DNA of 51,187 nt from Rhizobiales bacterium TMED25 (lineage in GTDB: Bacteria; Pseudomonadota; Alphaproteobacteria; Rhizobiales; TMED25): the NCBI GenBank assembly GCA_002168075.1, contig NHCE01000007.1:105548-156734 (forward strand). The letters run 5' to 3'. A program made the translations under genes and the position numbers. The first letter of the stretch is position 1, and each line of letters begins with the position of its first letter. The notes under the pieces are model-generated. The model was not told where the DNA came from. It did not search any database and saw only the letters and a list, made by a program, of their open reading frames with translations. Positions 28,634 through 37,180 of this stretch are shown in pieces.

Positions 28634-28837
28634 TTAAATATTTTTTTTCTTGATTAACAAAATTGGTATTATCCACAGAATACCAAAAACCATATAATAC
28701 AATATCTCTAAAATAAAATTATTTTTTTCGCCTATAAAAACGCCAATACGCATTGAAATTAGTATATATATAAATAAATATATAAGGAATAATATAAGGT
28801 AGAATATTTTTTTAATATTTTGCATAGAGGTAAACAT
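28634..28837 (-). CDS. Small membrane protein, DUF2842-like
   Basis: A 67-residue protein with two hydrophobic segments (about 9-30 and 43-62), ending in a lysine-rich tail. The second segment, MVFGILWIIPILLIKKK, resembles the GlxWxlP pattern of alphaproteobacterial DUF2842 proteins, whose function is unknown. An internal ATG at 28825 would shorten it by 4 residues. The stop abuts the merR stop, and the start is 23 bases from the divergent heme A synthase start. The upstream element TATAAT suggests a very short mRNA leader. Confidence 0.65.
   Translation of the reverse strand: MFTSMQNIKKIFYLILFLIYLFIYILISMRIGVFIGEKNNFILEILYYMVFGILWIIPILLIKKKNI
28669..28677 (+). promoter_or_regulatory. Perfect DnaA-box 9-mer inside the DUF2842-like gene
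   Basis: TTATCCACA occurs on the plus strand within the 3' part of the small minus-strand gene. It is the third exact copy noticed in the window, and being intragenic its significance is doubtful. Confidence 0.2.
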
Positions 28838-28846
28838 TTTAGCTAG

Positions 28847-28853
28847 TATTATA
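28847..28853. promoter_or_regulatory. Symmetric -10 element between DUF2842-like gene and ctaA
   Basis: The heptamer TATTATA reads TATTAT on the plus strand (28847-28852) and TATAAT on the minus strand (28853-28848). Start sites about 7 bases downstream would fall at about 28859 (plus; ATG at 28861) and about 28841 (minus; ATG at 28837). No good -35 is visible on either side. A shared bidirectional promoter giving almost leaderless mRNAs is inferred. Confidence 0.4.
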
Positions 28854-28860
28854 CAAGATC

Positions 28861-29910
28861 ATGATATCCAAACATTCTCAAATTAGATATAAAAATATAT
28901 TGCAAGATCCAATTTTCTTTTGGTTTTTATGTTCTATTGGTATTTTAATAATACTTATCTGTGTTGGTGGTATAACAAGACTAACTGAATCTGGGCTGTC
29001 AATTACAGAGTGGCAACCAATTATGGGTATTATGTATCCATTGACAGATAACACTTGGCAAATTGAATTTGAAAAATATAAACAAATTCCAGAGTTTCTT
29101 CTTCTAAATTATGATATGTCATTAGCAGAATTTAAGTATATTTATTTCTGGGAATGGTTTCATAGGATTATTGCAAGAGGCTTTGGTTTCTTATTTTTAT
29201 TACCTTACATATATTTCTACTATAAAAGAGCTTTCAGAGGGTCAGAACATATATTATTACCTTTAATTCTTTTGTTTATTATTATTCAAGCAGTTATAGG
29301 TTGGTATATGGTTCAAAGCGGACTGAATGATAGAGTCAATGTAAGCCAATATAGATTGGCAATGCACCTCTCAATGGCTTTTCTTATTTTAGGATTATTA
29401 TTATATCTATTTTTTGTTAGGTTTAATAATTTTACAGGTGCTCCATCAAATAAGGATAATTTTTTAAAAATCACTTCAGTTGCAATAATATCTTTTGTTT
29501 TTATCCAAATTATATTAGGAGCTTTTGTGTCAGGTATGAGAGCAGGCTTGACTTATAATACATGGCCCTTGATGGACGGTGAGATTATTCCAAATAACTT
29601 ATTCATTTTACCGGTATGGTATAAGAACTTTTTTGAAAACCCACTAACCGCTCAGTTTGATCATAGACTTCTTGCATACATATTAATATTGGTTGTCCTA
29701 GTGCAAGTTACCTATGTTTTTAAGTCATATAGAAACTCAGTCTATTTTAGATCTTCAATATTTCTTGTCTTGGCTTTATTTCTTCAAATAACCATCGGTA
29801 TATTGGCCCTACTAAATCAAGTTCCAATTTATATGGGTGTAATGCATCAGTTAGGTGCAATCATATTATTTATTGCAGCACTCTATCATTTTTGTTTAAC
29901 ATTACGTTAG
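28861..29910 (+). CDS. ctaA: Heme A synthase (CtaA/COX15)
   Basis: CtaA oxidises a methyl group of heme O to make heme A for aa3-type cytochrome oxidase. The 349-residue inner-membrane protein has about eight helices. The COX15 signature GGITRLTESGLSITEW lies near 37-52, and heme-ligand histidines are in WEWFHRI, LAMHLSMAF, FDHRLLAY and GVMHQLGA. It is divergent from the DUF2842-like gene and converges with metY, leaving five bases between them. Its presence implies an aa3-type oxidase elsewhere in the genome. Confidence 0.95.
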   Translation: MISKHSQIRYKNILQDPIFFWFLCSIGILIILICVGGITRLTESGLSITEWQPIMGIMYPLTDNTWQIEFEKYKQIPEFLLLNYDMSLAEFKYIYFWEWFHRIIARGFGFLFLLPYIYFYYKRAFRGSEHILLPLILLFIIIQAVIGWYMVQSGLNDRVNVSQYRLAMHLSMAFLILGLLLYLFFVRFNNFTGAPSNKDNFLKITSVAIISFVFIQIILGAFVSGMRAGLTYNTWPLMDGEIIPNNLFILPVWYKNFFENPLTAQFDHRLLAYILILVVLVQVTYVFKSYRNSVYFRSSIFLVLALFLQITIGILALLNQVPIYMGVMHQLGAIILFIAALYHFCLTLR

Positions 29911-29915
29911 CCAAA

Positions 29916-31205
29916 TTAGACCTTCTGGAGCGCTTGACTTAGATCACCAATAATATCCTCTGAGTCTTCAATGCCTACTGATAATCGTACAACATCCTTA
30001 GCCGCACCAGCTGCTATTTGTTCATCATCAGTAAGTTGACTATGTGTCGTTGATGATGGATGAATTATGAGGCTTTTCGTATCTCCAATATTAGCTAAAT
30101 GACTAAATAGTTGAACTTCATTAACAAGCTTAACCCCAGCATCAAAGCCACCTTTGACTCCAAAGGTAAACACAGCTCCAGCTCCATTAGGGCAATATTT
30201 ATTTGCAAGACTTTTATATTCACTGTCTTCAAGGCCTGCATAATTTACCCAAGATACTTTATCATGTTCTTTTAAAAACTTTGCAACCTCGAGTGCATTT
30301 TCAGAGTGTTTCTTCATCCTCAGTGGAACTGTTTCAATTCCATTTAGTATTAGAAATGCATTAAAAGGTGATATTGCTGGGCCAAGATCTCTTAAAGCTA
30401 AGAACCTACAGACCACCGCATATGAAATACCCATTTCGCCAAATGTTTCATGAAATTTATAGCCATGATAGCTTGGATGTGGTTGGCTTAAATCAGGAAA
30501 TTTATCATTTTTTGACCAATCAAAGTTTCCACCATCCACAATTACACCTCCAACAGAGTTACCTTGTCCTCCAAGAAATTTTGTGAGTGAGTGAATAATA
30601 ATATTTGCACCATGGTTAAAGGGCTTGCATAGAACTGGCGTTGCCATTGTGTTATCTACAATTAGCGGTATTCCAGCATCCTCCGCAACCCGAGCGATTG
30701 GTTCAATATCTGTTATTATCCCACCTGGGTTTGCAATAGACTCTACGAATATAGCTCTGGTTTTATCATTGACTGATTTTTTATAGCTATCAATATCATT
30801 GGCATTGGCCCATCGTACTTTCCAATCAAATTTTTTGAAAGAGTGATTGAATTGGTTGATTGATCCACCATATAATTTATTTGAGGCAACAAACTCGTTC
30901 CCTGGACTTAATAGCGGGTGCAGTGCTATAAACTGAGCTGCATGACCGGACGCAACTGCAAGTGATGCTGTACCACCCTCCAATTCTGCCATTCTTTTTT
31001 CAAGAACATCTTGGGTGGGGTTCATAATTCTTGTGTAAATATTACCAAAAGCTTTACCAGCAAATAAGTCAGAAGCATGGTCTGTGTTTTCAAAAACATA
31101 TGATGCAGTCTGATATATTGGTGTGGCTCTTGCACCTGTGGCTGGGTCAGGTGATGACCCTGCATGTATTGCTTTGGTATTAAAACCTTTTATAGTGTCA
31201 GTCAT
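29916..31205 (-). CDS. metY: O-acetylhomoserine aminocarboxypropyltransferase (sulfhydrylase)
   Basis: This PLP enzyme makes homocysteine from O-acetylhomoserine and sulfide. The Cys/Met-metabolism fold is clear: the PLP lysine is K209 in IHSLTKFLGGQGN, and the cofactor aspartate is in VDNTMATP. At 429 residues, with the long MetY-specific insert FDWSKNDKFPDLSQPHPSYHG (shortened here for length), it fits MetY rather than MetB or MetC. An AAGGGAG site precedes the ATG. The leader was examined for SAM-II or SAM-V riboswitches, but the consensus could not be fitted. Confidence 0.93.
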   Translation of the reverse strand: MTDTIKGFNTKAIHAGSSPDPATGARATPIYQTASYVFENTDHASDLFAGKAFGNIYTRIMNPTQDVLEKRMAELEGGTASLAVASGHAAQFIALHPLLSPGNEFVASNKLYGGSINQFNHSFKKFDWKVRWANANDIDSYKKSVNDKTRAIFVESIANPGGIITDIEPIARVAEDAGIPLIVDNTMATPVLCKPFNHGANIIIHSLTKFLGGQGNSVGGVIVDGGNFDWSKNDKFPDLSQPHPSYHGYKFHETFGEMGISYAVVCRFLALRDLGPAISPFNAFLILNGIETVPLRMKKHSENALEVAKFLKEHDKVSWVNYAGLEDSEYKSLANKYCPNGAGAVFTFGVKGGFDAGVKLVNEVQLFSHLANIGDTKSLIIHPSSTTHSQLTDDEQIAAGAAKDVVRLSVGIEDSEDIIGDLSQALQKV

Positions 31206-31398
31206 TAAATTTCTCCCTTAATCATGTTTGATAAACTTAGCATAAGAAATGGGGCTATATATTTTATATTTCCATGATCTTTCGTCTGCATGTGCTACCA
31301 TTTTCATTTAATGTAGAATATTATCATCATTTATTTATATTTTTGAAATTTGATATTTATTTTTATTATTTTTAACTTTTCTAGCTTTTGTTTAAGTC

Positions 31399-31412
31399 GG
31401 TATTATAATACC
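31399..31412. repeat. Perfect 14-base palindrome, possible operator or symmetric -10
   Basis: GGTATTATAATACC is its own reverse complement and sits in the middle of the divergent metY/rplM gap. It contains TATTAT and TATAAT, so it could be a bidirectional -10, an operator, or a chance AT palindrome. Confidence 0.35.
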
Positions 31413-31457
31413 ATATTATTAATTCGTTGTTTTTATTGAATAAATCTTATAAATAAT

Positions 31458-31488
31458 TTGACTTTAGTACTCATTGGTGTCATATATT
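31458..31488 (+). promoter_or_regulatory. Candidate sigma-70 promoter of rplM-rpsI
   Basis: TTGACT at 31458-31463 and TATATT at 31483-31488 are separated by 19 bases. Transcription would begin near 31495, about 14 bases before the rplM ATG, leaving room for the ACAGG ribosome binding site but not for a regulatory leader. Confidence 0.45.
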
Positions 31489-31508
31489 CATAAAACTACA
31501 GGTAAATT

Positions 31509-31973
31509 ATGAAAACATTTAGCGCAAAATCTACAGAAATTGAAAAGAAATGGTTACTAATCGATGCTGAGGGGCTTGTACTTGGCCGCCTAGCATCACA
31601 CATAGCAACTGTTTTGAGAGGAAAGAATAAGCCTATATACACACCACACGTGGATTGTGGTGATAATGTAATTGTTGTCAATGCTGAGAAGGTTCATTTA
31701 ACAGGTGCCAAGAGAGATAATAAACTTTACTACTGGCACACAGGTTATCCTGGTGGAATTAAGAGTAAATCAGCATCGGACATATTGGATGGAAAATTTC
31801 CAGAAAGAGTTATTATGAAAGCTGTTCAAAGGATGCTTCCTGGGGGATCATTATCGAGGAAACAACTAAAAAATCTAAAAGTTTATGCCGGAGTTGAGCA
31901 TCCACATGAGGCCCAGCAGCCAATGAAGGTCAATTTCGCAGAAAATAACGTAAAAAACTCGAGGAGAACGTAG
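31509..31973 (+). CDS. rplM: 50S ribosomal protein L13
   Basis: L13 is an early-assembling large-subunit protein. The 154 residues show the family start [20 protein letters not shown], the [15 protein letters not shown] helix and the [20 protein letters not shown] signature. An ACAGG site precedes the ATG. It is followed after one base by rpsI, the universal L13-S9 pair. Confidence 0.98.
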   Translation: MKTFSAKSTEIEKKWLLIDAEGLVLGRLASHIATVLRGKNKPIYTPHVDCGDNVIVVNAEKVHLTGAKRDNKLYYWHTGYPGGIKSKSASDILDGKFPERVIMKAVQRMLPGGSLSRKQLKNLKVYAGVEHPHEAQQPMKVNFAENNVKNSRRT

Positions 31974-31974
31974 G

Positions 31975-32472
31975 ATGCCAGAAGAGCTCAATGAAACTAC
32001 GGAAAATATGGAAAATAGTTTAGTAGAAGCGGTATCGAATGAGTTCGTTCCGGACGTGATCATATATGAAAAAAAAATCGACAGCCTTGGTCGGGCATAT
32101 GCAACTGGAAAAAGAAAAAATGCAGTTGCTAGAGTTTGGATTAAGCCCGGTAGTGGCAAAATATCAATAAATAAGAAAGAATTTGAGAGATTCTTTGCAA
32201 GACCTGTTCTCAGAATGATTGTGGAGCAACCATTAAACGCAACAGATAACAAGAATAAATTTGATATAATCTGTACGGTTTCTGGTGGTGGATTATCAGG
32301 GCAGGCAGGGGCAATACGGCATGGACTATCAAAAGCTTTATTAAATTACGAACCCAACAATCGTGCAACTCTAAAGTCAGGTGGGTTTTTAACCAGAGAC
32401 TCTCGTGTTGTTGAGAGAAAGAAGTATGGTAGAGCTAAAGCAAGAAGAAGCTTCCAATTTTCTAAAAGATAG
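31975..32472 (+). CDS. rpsI: 30S ribosomal protein S9
   Basis: S9 contacts the P-site tRNA through its C-terminal tail. The S9 domain begins near residue 40 ([21 protein letters not shown]), contains [19 protein letters not shown], and ends with the invariant basic FSKR tail (RRSFQFSKR). The acidic N-terminal extension of about 35 residues is typical of alphaproteobacteria. The length is 165 residues. Confidence 0.98.
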   Translation: MPEELNETTENMENSLVEAVSNEFVPDVIIYEKKIDSLGRAYATGKRKNAVARVWIKPGSGKISINKKEFERFFARPVLRMIVEQPLNATDNKNKFDIICTVSGGGLSGQAGAIRHGLSKALLNYEPNNRATLKSGGFLTRDSRVVERKKYGRAKARRSFQFSKR

Positions 32473-32575
32473 TTTAAAGACCTTCATCTCTTCTTCGTTA
32501 AAAAAAATTTATGTGATAGAATTTTATTTATATTACATTATAATTCATCAAAACATTATTATCTATAGGTCTTAA

Positions 32576-33643
32576 ATGACAAATAAAAGTATAAAAGTTG
32601 GTATTTTGGGTGCATCGGGATATACAGGCTCGGAGTTAATAAGACTTATTCTAAAGCACCCTAATTTAAACTTAGAATTTGCAGCGGCGAATAATAATGC
32701 GGGCCAGAAGTTAAATGAAATATTCCCATATCTCTATGGAACAAACGATATAATGCTAAAAAAATGGGAAGATCTGAATTGGAATTCAATAGATGTTATT
32801 TTTAGTTGTCTGCCGCATGGAATTTTTCATCAGATTTTTTTAGAATTACCGAAAGACAAATTAATTATTGATCTATCAGCAGACTTTAGACTGGTCGACT
32901 CTAGGCACTATTCAGAATGGTATAATTTTGAACATAAATCTAAGGATTATCTTAACAAGTTTGTATATGGTTTAACAGAATTAAATAGAGAGAAAATAAA
33001 AAATACAAACCTTATTTCCTGCCCTGGATGTTATCCAACTGCAACTCTTCTTGGTTTATACCCTCTAATTAAAGGTGGATTTGCTGATACAGAGTCAATA
33101 GTTATAAATGCAAAATCGGGCGTAAGTGGTGCGGGTAGAAATTTAAAAAGAGACTTATTATTTCCAGAAGTTTCAGAGTCTATTAGACCTTATTCAGCAG
33201 TTGGGCACCGACATATTCCTGAAATTGAGCAGCAGATTGAAGAATATGCTAATAATCCACAAAATGCGCTAAACCAAAAGGCTGTTATAAACTTTATACC
33301 TCATCTTGTCCCAATGAACAGGGGGGAACTTGTCGTAACGCATATCAACCTAAAAAAACAAATTGATATCAATGGTTTGTATGACTTATTTAATAGCTAT
33401 TATAACAAAGAAGGATTTATCCAAGTATTGCAAGATGGTGTATTACCAAATACGGTTAATGTCAGGGGAACTAATAATTGCCAAATATCTATCTGCCCAA
33501 GCAGAATTAAAGACTCAGTCGTTATAATCTCATCAATAGATAATCTCATAAAAGGGTCAAGTGGACAAGCAATCCAAAATATGAATCTTAATTTAGGATT
33601 GGGTGAAGAAATCGGTCTTTCTCATATTTCTCTATTTCCTTGA
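32576..33643 (+). CDS. argC: N-acetyl-gamma-glutamyl-phosphate reductase
   Basis: ArgC reduces N-acetylglutamyl phosphate in arginine synthesis. The NADP-binding motif is ILGASGYTGSE at 10-20, and the catalytic cysteine is C152 in SCPGCYPTA. The 355-residue length and the VGHRHIPEIEQ segment fit the long (type 1) ArgC. A TATAAT-like sequence lies near 32540. In alphaproteobacteria argC commonly follows rpsI. It ends in TGA. Confidence 0.95.
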   Translation: MTNKSIKVGILGASGYTGSELIRLILKHPNLNLEFAAANNNAGQKLNEIFPYLYGTNDIMLKKWEDLNWNSIDVIFSCLPHGIFHQIFLELPKDKLIIDLSADFRLVDSRHYSEWYNFEHKSKDYLNKFVYGLTELNREKIKNTNLISCPGCYPTATLLGLYPLIKGGFADTESIVINAKSGVSGAGRNLKRDLLFPEVSESIRPYSAVGHRHIPEIEQQIEEYANNPQNALNQKAVINFIPHLVPMNRGELVVTHINLKKQIDINGLYDLFNSYYNKEGFIQVLQDGVLPNTVNVRGTNNCQISICPSRIKDSVVIISSIDNLIKGSSGQAIQNMNLNLGLGEEIGLSHISLFP

Positions 33644-33708
33644 TTTTTAAAACTGATATATTACAAATCATAATAATATTATTTAGATAAATCTTTTGTA
33701 GGAAAATA

Positions 33709-34887
33709 ATGAGTGCTGAATTTCATAGAATAAAACAATTACCACCATATGTTTTTGAAAGCGTTAATAAACTAAAAGCAAAATATCGTTCAAATGGCGA
33801 TGATATAATTGACCTTGGTATGGGTAACCCGGATATGCCAACGCCAATTCATATCAGAAATAAATTAATTGAAACTATTAATAAGCCAAAAACCAATAGA
33901 TATAGTGCGTCAAAGGGTATAACTGGCTTATTGAAAGCTCAAGCTGCTTACTATGAAAGAAGATTTGGTGTAAAATTAAAACCTGAGTCTGAAATCGTTG
34001 CCACACTTGGATCCAAAGAAGGTTTTGCAAATATCGCTCAAGCTATCACAGCCCCAGGAGATATTATACTTGCTCCAAATCCTACCTATCCTATCCATCA
34101 ATTTGGTTTTATTATTTCAGGTGGTGTAATAAGAAATATGCCTATCAAACCTGATGAAAATTTTATTAGATGCTTAGAAAATGAAGTTATAAATTCATTT
34201 CCTAAACCAAAAGTACTCGTTGTAAATTATCCATCTAATCCAACAGCTTTAAGCGCATCTCTTGATTTTTATAAGGAAATCGTAGCTTTTTGTAAAAAAC
34301 ATGAATTAATCATACTGTCAGATCTCGCTTATTCTGAAATATATTTTGATAATAATCCACCACCCTCAATTTTACAGATTAATGGTGCTAAATCCATAGC
34401 TGTGGAATTTACATCAATGTCAAAAACTTATGCAATGCCAGGTTGGAGAATAGGGTTCGCTGTAGGGAATGAGAGAATAATCTCAGCTCTCATTAGAGTA
34501 AAATCCTATTTAGATTATGGTGCTTATACACCAATTCAAGTAGCTGCTGCTGCAGCTCTTAATGGTCCTCAGGATTGTATTGAAGAAATTAGACTTTGCT
34601 ATAAAAGTAGAAGGGATATTCTAATAAAGTCCTTCGCAAACTCAGGATGGAATATACCCGAGCCCCAATCATCGATGTTTGCTTGGGCTCCAATCCCAGA
34701 ACAGTTTAAAGATCTTGGTTCAATAGAGTTTTCAAAACTTTTATTAAAGAAAACAAAAGTTGCTGTATCGCCGGGAGTTGGTTTTGGATCTGAGGGAGAT
34801 GGACACGTTCGTATTGCGCTTGTTGAGAACGAGCACAGGGTTCGTCAAGCAGCTAGAAATATAAAGAAATATTTATTTAATAAATAA
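33709..34887 (+). CDS. alaC: Class I/II aminotransferase, AlaC-like
   Basis: This 392-residue PLP aminotransferase matches the E. coli AlaC (glutamate-pyruvate transaminase) family closely in pattern: LPPYVF at the start, IIDLGMGNPD, GSKEGFA, NYPSNPTA, SDLAYSEIYFD and the PLP lysine K239 in SMSKTYAMPGWRIGF. It lies 19 bases before hom, the usual alphaproteobacterial arrangement, so in vivo it may serve alanine or aspartate-family amino acids. The substrate cannot be fixed from sequence alone. Confidence 0.85.
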   Translation: MSAEFHRIKQLPPYVFESVNKLKAKYRSNGDDIIDLGMGNPDMPTPIHIRNKLIETINKPKTNRYSASKGITGLLKAQAAYYERRFGVKLKPESEIVATLGSKEGFANIAQAITAPGDIILAPNPTYPIHQFGFIISGGVIRNMPIKPDENFIRCLENEVINSFPKPKVLVVNYPSNPTALSASLDFYKEIVAFCKKHELIILSDLAYSEIYFDNNPPPSILQINGAKSIAVEFTSMSKTYAMPGWRIGFAVGNERIISALIRVKSYLDYGAYTPIQVAAAAALNGPQDCIEEIRLCYKSRRDILIKSFANSGWNIPEPQSSMFAWAPIPEQFKDLGSIEFSKLLLKKTKVAVSPGVGFGSEGDGHVRIALVENEHRVRQAARNIKKYLFNK

Positions 34888-34906
34888 ACTCTAAATTGGA
34901 ATTGGT

Positions 34907-36208
34907 ATGAATAAAAAGACGCTTAAAATTGGTATTGTGGGCCTGGGGAGTGTTGGACAAGGTGTAATAAAAATTCTTCAAGATAATTCTGAATTGATAA
35001 AAAAGAAAACAAACACTGACATTCAAATAATTGGAATATGTGCAAAAGATAAAAATAAGAAACGAGATATCGCAATCCATAAATACAAATGGTTTGATAA
35101 CCCCAAAAGCTTGGCAGAGGATAAGTCTCTTGATGTATTGATCGAATTAATTGGAGGTGAGGACGGCATTGCACTCGAGGTTGTAGAGTCTGCAATTTCC
35201 TCGAATAAACACGTAATCACTGCAAATAAAGCCTTACTTGCAAAGCATGGCAACTATCTGTTTGGCTTGGCAGAAAAAAATAAAGTTACCATTTTATATG
35301 AAGCAGCTGTCGCAGGTGCGATCCCAATAATCAAAACACTTAGAGAGAGCACTGCCTCAAACGATATATCAGCGCTATATGGAATATTAAATGGAACTTG
35401 TAACTATATTCTTACATCTATGGAGCGGGACTCTATTACATTTGACGAGGCGCTTGAGAAGGCAAAGGAACTTGGTTTCGCTGAAGCTGATCCTACTTTT
35501 GATATAGAAGGATACGATGCTGCCCATAAGCTCTCAATATTAGCTAGTGTATCTTTCTCTCAATCAATTGCTTTCAATGATATTTCAATTCAAGGTATTA
35601 AAAATATTTCCTTAGACGATATATTAGCTGCAAAAGACTATGGGTATAAGATTAAACTATTAGGTATTGCAAAAAAAAATTATAATAAACTAACTCAAAA
35701 TGTAAGACCTTGCCTTGTACCTAGTGAATCTCAATTAGCAAAAATTGATTGGGAAAAAAATGCAGTTGTGATTAAGGGTGGTTTCTTTGGTGAGCTAACG
35801 CTATCAGGTCCGGGTGCTGGAAGATTGCCAACGGCATCAGCAGTTTTTGGAGATATATTTGATATAATTAATGAAACTAATTATCCGTCTTTGGGAACTC
35901 CACTATCTAATCTTAGCGAGAATATTTCGTCTGATAATTATAACGAAAAGGCTAGATTTTATTTACGATTTTTACTGCCAGATGTATCAGGTACCATGGC
36001 CTCAATAACAAATATTATGGCGAAAAATAATATCTCAATAGATGATATAACACAGCGCATATCAAAAAAAATGTTTAAACAGAATCTTGTTCCCATTACC
36101 ATAATTACAAGTACAACTGATTTTGTCTCTATAAATAAAGCTGTGGAAGATATTAATAAGAATAACTACAGCCCAATCTCTCCTAATATAATAATTATTG
36201 AAGATTAA
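34907..36208 (+). CDS. hom: Homoserine dehydrogenase
   Basis: Hom reduces aspartate semialdehyde to homoserine, feeding threonine and methionine synthesis. The NAD(P)-binding motif GIVGLGSVGQGV lies near 9-20, the catalytic region has YEAAVAGAIPIIKTLRES and GTCNYIL, and a C-terminal ACT domain (about 350-430) is the likely threonine-feedback site. The length is 433. A GGAATTGG sequence precedes the ATG. The alaC-hom-glpX-recJ order is conserved in alphaproteobacteria. Confidence 0.96.
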   Translation: MNKKTLKIGIVGLGSVGQGVIKILQDNSELIKKKTNTDIQIIGICAKDKNKKRDIAIHKYKWFDNPKSLAEDKSLDVLIELIGGEDGIALEVVESAISSNKHVITANKALLAKHGNYLFGLAEKNKVTILYEAAVAGAIPIIKTLRESTASNDISALYGILNGTCNYILTSMERDSITFDEALEKAKELGFAEADPTFDIEGYDAAHKLSILASVSFSQSIAFNDISIQGIKNISLDDILAAKDYGYKIKLLGIAKKNYNKLTQNVRPCLVPSESQLAKIDWEKNAVVIKGGFFGELTLSGPGAGRLPTASAVFGDIFDIINETNYPSLGTPLSNLSENISSDNYNEKARFYLRFLLPDVSGTMASITNIMAKNNISIDDITQRISKKMFKQNLVPITIITSTTDFVSINKAVEDINKNNYSPISPNIIIIED

Positions 36209-36224
36209 GAATTATTGGATTCCA

Positions 36225-37172
36225 ATGGATAGGGCACTAACTCTAGAAATCGTACGTGTTACTGAAAGCGCAGCAATTGCAGCAGCAAAAATGCGTGGTA
36301 GAGGTGATGAAAAATCTGCAGACCAAGCAGCAGTAGATGCAATGAGAAGGCAATTAAATATGATTAATATGTCTGGTACTGTTGTTATTGGGGAGGGGGA
36401 AAGAGATGAAGCCCCCATGCTATTTATTGGAGAAAAAGTAGGAACTGGTAATGGTCCAAAATTAGATATTGCACTTGATCCGTTGGAGGGTACTACTTTG
36501 TGTGCAAAGGCTATGCCAAATTCACTTGCAGTTTTAGCCATATCAGAGAATAAGGGTATGTTGAATGCACCAGATACTTATATGGATAAAATTGCTATAG
36601 GTCCAGGTTATACAGATGGAGTAATAAATTTAGATGCTTCTCCTGCCGAGAATATTATTGCACTTTCAAAGGAAAAAGGCGTTAGTCCGGACCAGATATC
36701 TGCGTGCATCTTAGATAGGTCGAGGCATTCAAAGCATATTGAGTCTGTAAGAAGTGTTGGTGCATCTGTATATTTAATTCAAGATGGTGATGTTGCTGGT
36801 GTAATTGCTACCACCAATCCAAATGAAACAAATATTGATATATATATGGGAATTGGAGGTGCGCCAGAGGGTGTGCTTGCAGCTGCTGCTCTCAAATGTA
36901 TTGGAGGTCAAATGCAGTCTCGTTTAGTGATTAACAATGCAGATGAGGAGAGAAGAGCAAAGAAAATGGGGATAGAAAATTTAGATAAGGTTTATACCTT
37001 AAATGAGTTGGTGTCAAAAGATGTTATATTTTCTGCAAGTGGTGTAACTGATGGGTCTATGGTAAAGGGTGTAAATTTTATGGATGGTAAAGTTTCCGTT
37101 GAAACTATAGTTATGAGATCAACTAATGGTACCATTAGATACATTAATACCGAATATAATAGTTCCATATAA
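36225..37172 (+). CDS. glpX: Fructose-1,6-bisphosphatase class II
   Basis: GlpX dephosphorylates fructose 1,6-bisphosphate in gluconeogenesis. The metal and substrate motifs IGEGERDEAPMLF and LDPLEGTTLCAKAMPNS are present. The start at 36225 (MDRALTLEIVRVTESAA) aligns with the usual GlpX N-terminus and follows a GGA. An in-frame TTG at 36198 would add nine residues and overlap hom. The protein has 315 residues. Confidence 0.92.
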   Translation: MDRALTLEIVRVTESAAIAAAKMRGRGDEKSADQAAVDAMRRQLNMINMSGTVVIGEGERDEAPMLFIGEKVGTGNGPKLDIALDPLEGTTLCAKAMPNSLAVLAISENKGMLNAPDTYMDKIAIGPGYTDGVINLDASPAENIIALSKEKGVSPDQISACILDRSRHSKHIESVRSVGASVYLIQDGDVAGVIATTNPNETNIDIYMGIGGAPEGVLAAAALKCIGGQMQSRLVINNADEERRAKKMGIENLDKVYTLNELVSKDVIFSASGVTDGSMVKGVNFMDGKVSVETIVMRSTNGTIRYINTEYNSSI

Positions 37173-37180
37173 AAAATAAT

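Larger units (their letters stand above)
31206..31508. other. 303-base divergent intergenic region, metY / rplM
   Basis: This gap holds no convincing ORF. It contains the metY leader (31206 to about 31280), AT-rich DNA, a perfect 14-base palindrome at 31399-31412, and a promoter-like pair for rplM at 31458-31488. A weak long-range pairing, ATCATG (31221) with CATGAT (31273), is the only structure seen in the metY leader. Confidence 0.6.

Noticed and set aside
30368-30586. Plus-strand ORF opposite metY, and similar opposite-strand ORFs under many genes
   Set aside because: They mirror well-conserved coding sequence, lack start signals and resemble no known family.
31206-31290. SAM-II or SAM-V riboswitch in the metY leader
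   Set aside because: Such switches are known before metY in marine alphaproteobacteria, but the recalled cores (GATAA-type segment and GCTAAAAAGGG-type 3' end) do not fit; only a weak ATCATG/CATGAT pairing was found. A covariance search would decide.
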